Below are positions 60,082 to 64,000 of a stretch of DNA of 64,000 nt, one piece after another. Each line of letters starts with the position of its first letter. Position 1 is the stretch's first letter. Below the pieces are notes generated by a model. The model saw only the letters and a list, made by a program, of their open reading frames with translations. It had not been told where the DNA came from and did not search any database. The stretch is taken from NCBI GenBank assembly GCA_950295325.1, contig OX485804.1:31684001-31748000 (forward strand), in the 5' to 3' direction. The DNA is from Polytrichum commune. Its lineage: Eukaryota; Streptophyta; Polytrichopsida; Polytrichales; Polytrichaceae. Position numbers and translations under genes: made by a program.

Positions 60082-61721
60082 TTAACCACTGTGCGAAGAA
60101 TCCCTCCTTTGGAGAGCAGCTTGCAGAAGTCTGCATGTTGTCCGTCTATCTGCTGGCAATGCTTCCCGGCTCATAACCATATCACAATGAGACTGCAGGT
60201 CAGGGCCACCTTCATCAACATAATGCAAACACTCATATGTCAGGGCCACGTGGAGATTGTACATTCTCTGCAAGCTCCCACGCATTCCTGCAGCGCCAAT
60301 CATGTATGCTGCGTCACGAACGTGCTCAATGTCCTCGGCCAACAAGGATGCAGGCTGCGGCGGGTTGGGTGCATACGGTCTTCTATTCACCTCCAGGTCG
60401 TCGTGGCCCGAGTCCTCCATATTCCAAGGATCATCGTCCACAGATGGTGGCAACACTAGCCTGCGCATTCATGTGCAAACTTGCATATCAGCGATGGGCA
60501 AGCCCTACCCGGCGTGTGTCAAGGGTTCTCACGCAATCAATTCAACATTCATGAATTCACAACTACACACTCTAGTACTGCGCAGATAACAAACAAACCC
60601 AATGTGCAGGCAAAGGAGGTGTGTTACCCCATTTCGCGCTCCCATGACTGGAACATGCAATCTGGTACATGGCCCGCCAAGTGCCGGCCATTTTGATTGA
60701 TCTTCCTCACTCTGTGAACGTTCCATGTCGCCACAAAGTTCGCAAGGTCCTGTTGGATGGCCGGGAGGAAAACAGCCACCATGGACGCCTTTTGGACGGG
60801 GTTAACCAGGTTCAGGAAACCATGGCGGCCCAAAAGCGTCAACAAGTGTTTGTAGTAAAAAATGAGATGCGTCCATACTTGCCTCCAAAAATGCTCGATA
60901 CGTTGGTTGTGCACAGACGAGCCCCGCAGAAATGGCCGGAATATGTTGGGTCGACCCCTTCTCATGTCCGCTTCTACCATGTTGTGCTCCGCCGCAAAGT
61001 CCGATCTCAATCGGAGGGGACGGCCATATCTGCGAACGGCATCTGCATACGCATCATATATGGTGGTTTGTCGTTTATCCATTGCAGCACGAGCCCATAA
61101 CACGAAATGTGTCCCTCCATCTATGCCCGCATGGATTTTGATTCCCCACTTCGCCAACTTGTCATATGCTGCAACGACATGAAGAGTGCATGAATGTGCG
61201 TAAACACCTCAAGTGTCCCTTAAACAAGATATTTCAAAAAGCAAGATCGAGAAGGTCTCACAGTCCATGTGCCATAAGATCATGGGCTTCGTGATGGTGT
61301 ATTGCCCCCTTCTCAGCCGGCCGAGTTGGCGCCGCTCCATATGTTCAGGGTGCATTGTGTTCAGCGCATCCTGGACCGCCTCTCTGCCGACCCTCAGTCC
61401 TGACAGTCGAAGTCTGCACTGCACACTACGGATACCCCAATTCACTCCGGCTCGCAGAATTGGAACTTCGCTGCGAATGGCTGCTATGACGTCTCCGGAG
61501 TCCACATTAGGAGTATCATAAACCCCCCTCCATCCAAGCAGCTGCAACCTCCTCCTAAGAATATTTCTGCCAATTCCTAACGTCCCTGCCACATCCTTAA
61601 AATGGTCACCTCTGCCGAGTCGTCGCTCCACATACTTCAAAAGTAGATGCCCATCCACATACACAACTCTCGTCTGCTCTACATTAGGGACTGGGACCAT
61701 TTCATTGTTCGCAGCCTCCAT
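60082..61721 (-). CDS. Integrase-core (retroviral-type DDE) protein, three exons, intact
   Basis: Exons 61721-61262 (460 nt), 61168-60628 (541 nt) and 60460-60082 (379 nt) join in frame to 459 residues. Introns have GTGAG...TTGCAG and GTAAC...GCGCAG borders. Seen: an N-terminal helix-turn-helix (FKDVAGTLGIGRNILRRRL, about 41-59), a helical linker (about 75-130), then an RNase-H-fold integrase core. The DDE candidates are Asp153 (LWHMD), Asp210 (LRSDF) and Glu245 (NQRIEHFW); the last two are 35 apart. Other family marks are IHAGIDGG, SSVHNQRIE and the PVQ/VFLP region. Exon 3 (from about 334) is acidic, then basic, and has no domain I know. The layout matches the stand-alone 'integrase core domain' proteins I know from animals and fungi, not a copia or gypsy pol: no reverse transcriptase, gag or LTR is nearby. 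The start fits a good context (caaccATGG). It could be a mobile-element gene, a domesticated one or a transferred one. Confidence 0.8.
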
Positions 61722-63866
61722 GGTTGCACGAGGGCCGCCTGACCAGGAATCCACGGCAGTATGGCCACTTTGCACTAACGCCGGATGCACTGACCAGGGA
61801 TGCACAAGCTCAGTGTATGTTCTCACCCAATAGCCAACCCCGCTGAACGCACAAATGACACTATTTGGGCATGCACACATGACCGAACCCCTCCCCCCAA
61901 AAAATACCCAGAAATAAGAAGTCACAATGAGAATGTCAACTATTATAACTACATCCAGAATAAGGGTCTCTGACCCTGGAGAGCACCTGACCCCCATGAT
62001 AGGAGGCTTCAGACCAACAAAAATTGGTGGCAGGCCACATGTTGGCTACATGTGGAATTTAAATTGGTTAACAAACTTCTCCCAAGTAGCCCTTCTCAAA
62101 CACGTCTTTGTAGTGTCCATTATTAGAAAAACACCTAACCACATCCCACCCAAATATAGTGGTTCAATTGAGAAAAACTGAACCTTCAATGGCCCTGACG
62201 CTATATCATGAACTTCCCCCAAGCAGGACAACTTTGATGAGCACACTGTACATGATGGGGAAGGAACAACCGCGACCCAGGCACAGCGAATCATGATAGT
62301 CAGATGTACCCTACAACAAGGTGCTATGGAGGATAGGGTATACCTGCAGTTCCTGGTATTGAATGTAGCCATTCTGTAACGATAAAGCACAGTTTGTAGA
62401 CAATTGTTTCTCAACCCAGTTGTACGATATTGTTAGGACTGCCCGGACTCCCCTTAATGGAAGCAGAGGTGCGACAAATGAGTAATGTAGTGAGGTGCAA
62501 TAAATCCTGATCACCGTGACATGTATGATAATATTTGATAGAATGCACACACTATTATGCCAACGTATGATTGAGCCAGTAGACATTACGGTTCTCCACA
62601 CTGCAATACGATGGCATTACTTCTCAAGGTCAACCGGCTATACCATCAGGTGGATCATTAGGTATAAACTTCCAATGCTTCTAGCACACGCCACCACAGC
62701 CGCAGATCCCATTCTGACACTTAACTCCATCCACCAAAGCACTCTACTCTACACGAAAACATCATGATCAACACACAGAACACCAGAGGTTGTCATTCTC
62801 CTTGAAACTGCTCACTGAATGTGTAGTAAAGCCGGACTACTCCGAGGCGATATCAGACTGCATAGCAGGTCGTCAACCAGAAATGCACTCTCTTCTTCAA
62901 AAATAGACCGTAGAAATTAATTGAGTTGGGTACTACACTTGGACTGTGAACAAGCTGGTTTTCTTCACTGTGAGCTCAGAGGATACGTATGGCAAAGTGT
63001 ACAAGGGACAAACAAGCATGTAAACTTTCATCTGCAGAGCATTATACCGTTGCATAAACTCAGCGTAGACGAAGTTTGGATTGTATGCTCGCCTAGCACG
63101 AGGGTGGACACTTCCACTATGAGCGCAGCAATGGCCCCTGCGATGCGACCCGATGGACAGGAGTAGGAGCAGCAACAAGCTCCGGAACGACCGCGCCTGG
63201 GGCTGGTGGGAAGGAAAGCAGATGTGGAGCTTGGGCGGCAAACCCGAGCACTTTTTGAGTGGGTGGGGTGGGGGGAAACTCCTGAAACGGACATGGTCCT
63301 AGGAGGTAGTGGGGTGGGGTGGTGGTGGGGTGGTGCCGTGGTACATGAGGGCGTGTGGCCACCTCCTATAGGGTTGAAGGCATGCCTGCTCGGGCCCAGT
63401 GTGTGTGCTTCACAATAATCATACCACGTTCCACTTCAAACCCACAGTGTCGCATGGCTTTTTTAAATACAGACGGAAATGCCAATTGACGGTCACATGT
63501 TATTCTAAAATGTCACCACAATTTTGGGTTACACAATGTTTTGGAGGAATTAATATAATTATCAAAATACAATCTTGATTTGCAAACAATACACAAAATA
63601 TCAATCGAGCGTAATTATCTTTCGGACCCGCATGTTTCTCCATATGTTTGCAATGGTAGTCCAATCCATTGCATCACTGCAAGCCCACAAAGAGAGACCC
63701 GCATGAGCCACCTATGGTCTTCAAGTTCAACTTTTTAGCGCAAGTGGCTTTAGGGTTTACCTTGTTCGGAATACCCTCTCTCACACGTAGTTGCACTTGA
63801 TGGAATGAGTATAATTATCTACGAAAGATGCATAAGATTAGGTATAGAAGCCAATGATAACGATCA
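61722..63866. other. Upstream region of the integrase-like gene
   Basis: No gene confirmed. The integrase frame stays open upstream to 61997 but lacks family features there. A GC-rich stretch at about 63060-63400 holds a proline-rich open frame on the - strand (63362-63117). It could be an upstream exon or chance and has no recognisable domain. Confidence 0.4.
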
Positions 63867-63932
63867 CCTGGCTTTGGCAACTGCCGTAGTGTTGCCGCTG
63901 CGGCAACATCTGTGGCAGTTGCCAAAGCCAGG
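63867..63932. repeat. 66-bp compound palindrome
   Basis: Outer arms of 19 bp (CCTGGCTTTGGCAACTGCC and its exact complement) enclose inner arms of 8 bp (TGTTGCCG and complement) around a CTG loop, with a small internal loop of 4 and 5 nt. GC-rich in an AT-rich setting. It may be an outward end of an element that continues beyond the window; not a terminator-type or tRNA structure. Confidence 0.8.
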
Positions 63933-64000
63933 CAACTGTGCATATAGGATTCCATAATTAGGCCAATAAATGTGCCATTCCAAATTGAGACCACATATGC

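Noticed and set aside
63117-63362. Proline-rich frame on the - strand as a possible first exon of the integrase-like gene
   Set aside because: No splice pair or homology supports the link; the composition alone (G/C-rich repeat) can explain the open frame.
1-64000. CRISPR array, operon-like clusters, prokaryotic replication or defence genes
   Set aside because: No regularly spaced repeats with unique spacers and no bacterial-type gene arrangement; all confident genes have plant-type introns.

Overview
This is nuclear DNA of a land plant. The AT-rich intergenic DNA carries few, GC-richer, intron-containing genes with GT-AG introns, TATA boxes and introns in the 5' UTR. It includes a CYP78A-type cytochrome P450, secreted leucine-rich-repeat (LRR) proteins of the DRT100/PGIP type, a Ty1-copia retrotransposon and many non-autonomous DNA transposons. 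I cannot name the species. The low gene density (five apparently intact genes in 64 kb) suggests a medium to large genome, and a non-seed plant is possible but unproven.

Layout. 1-13.0 kb: no gene. It holds dispersed repeats, a very long near-perfect hairpin (7.6-8.0 kb), a dead Tc1/mariner transposase (8.0-8.7 kb) and several terminal-inverted-repeat (TIR) elements. 13.0-16.6 kb: the CYP78A-like P450 on the + strand, with a TATA box, a non-coding first exon and a 1.37-kb 5' UTR intron. 18.3-35.1 kb: a segmental repeat on the - strand. Unit 1 is the intact P450 plus a dead LRR gene (C). Unit 2 is a P450 fragment that has lost its heme loop, a solo LTR and an intact LRR gene (A). Unit 3 is an intact LRR gene (B). 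Because the units are paralogous, several insertions can be read directly against empty sites. A decayed hAT transposase lies between units 2 and 3. 36-40.5 kb: a pogo-like element with a transposase remnant, and a 1.1-kb direct duplication. 40.9-44.3 kb: a fourth, more divergent LRR gene (D) on the + strand. 44.9-55.5 kb: a nest of TIR elements (a 593-bp element with 8-bp target duplications, Tourist/Harbinger-like elements with TAA/TTA duplications) into which a young 5.7-kb Ty1-copia element has inserted. 55.5-60 kb: retroelement-like repeats, no gene. 60.1-61.7 kb: a three-exon gene on the - strand for a retroviral-type DDE integrase-core protein whose reading frame is intact across both introns. 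It is the most unexpected gene here.

How the parts relate. The P450 and LRR genes seem to have been copied as a block, after which copies decayed or lost parts (P450 truncated, LRR C broken, promoter side of LRR A replaced). LRR A, B and D share the same three-exon layout (exons 1 and 2 are 289 and 211 nt in all three) and the same predicted 19-nt leader between the last 5' UTR splice acceptor and the ATG, so this architecture predates their divergence. No operon-like or defence-island organisation is visible. The candidate novelty is the integrase-core gene and the dense set of datable transposon insertions.
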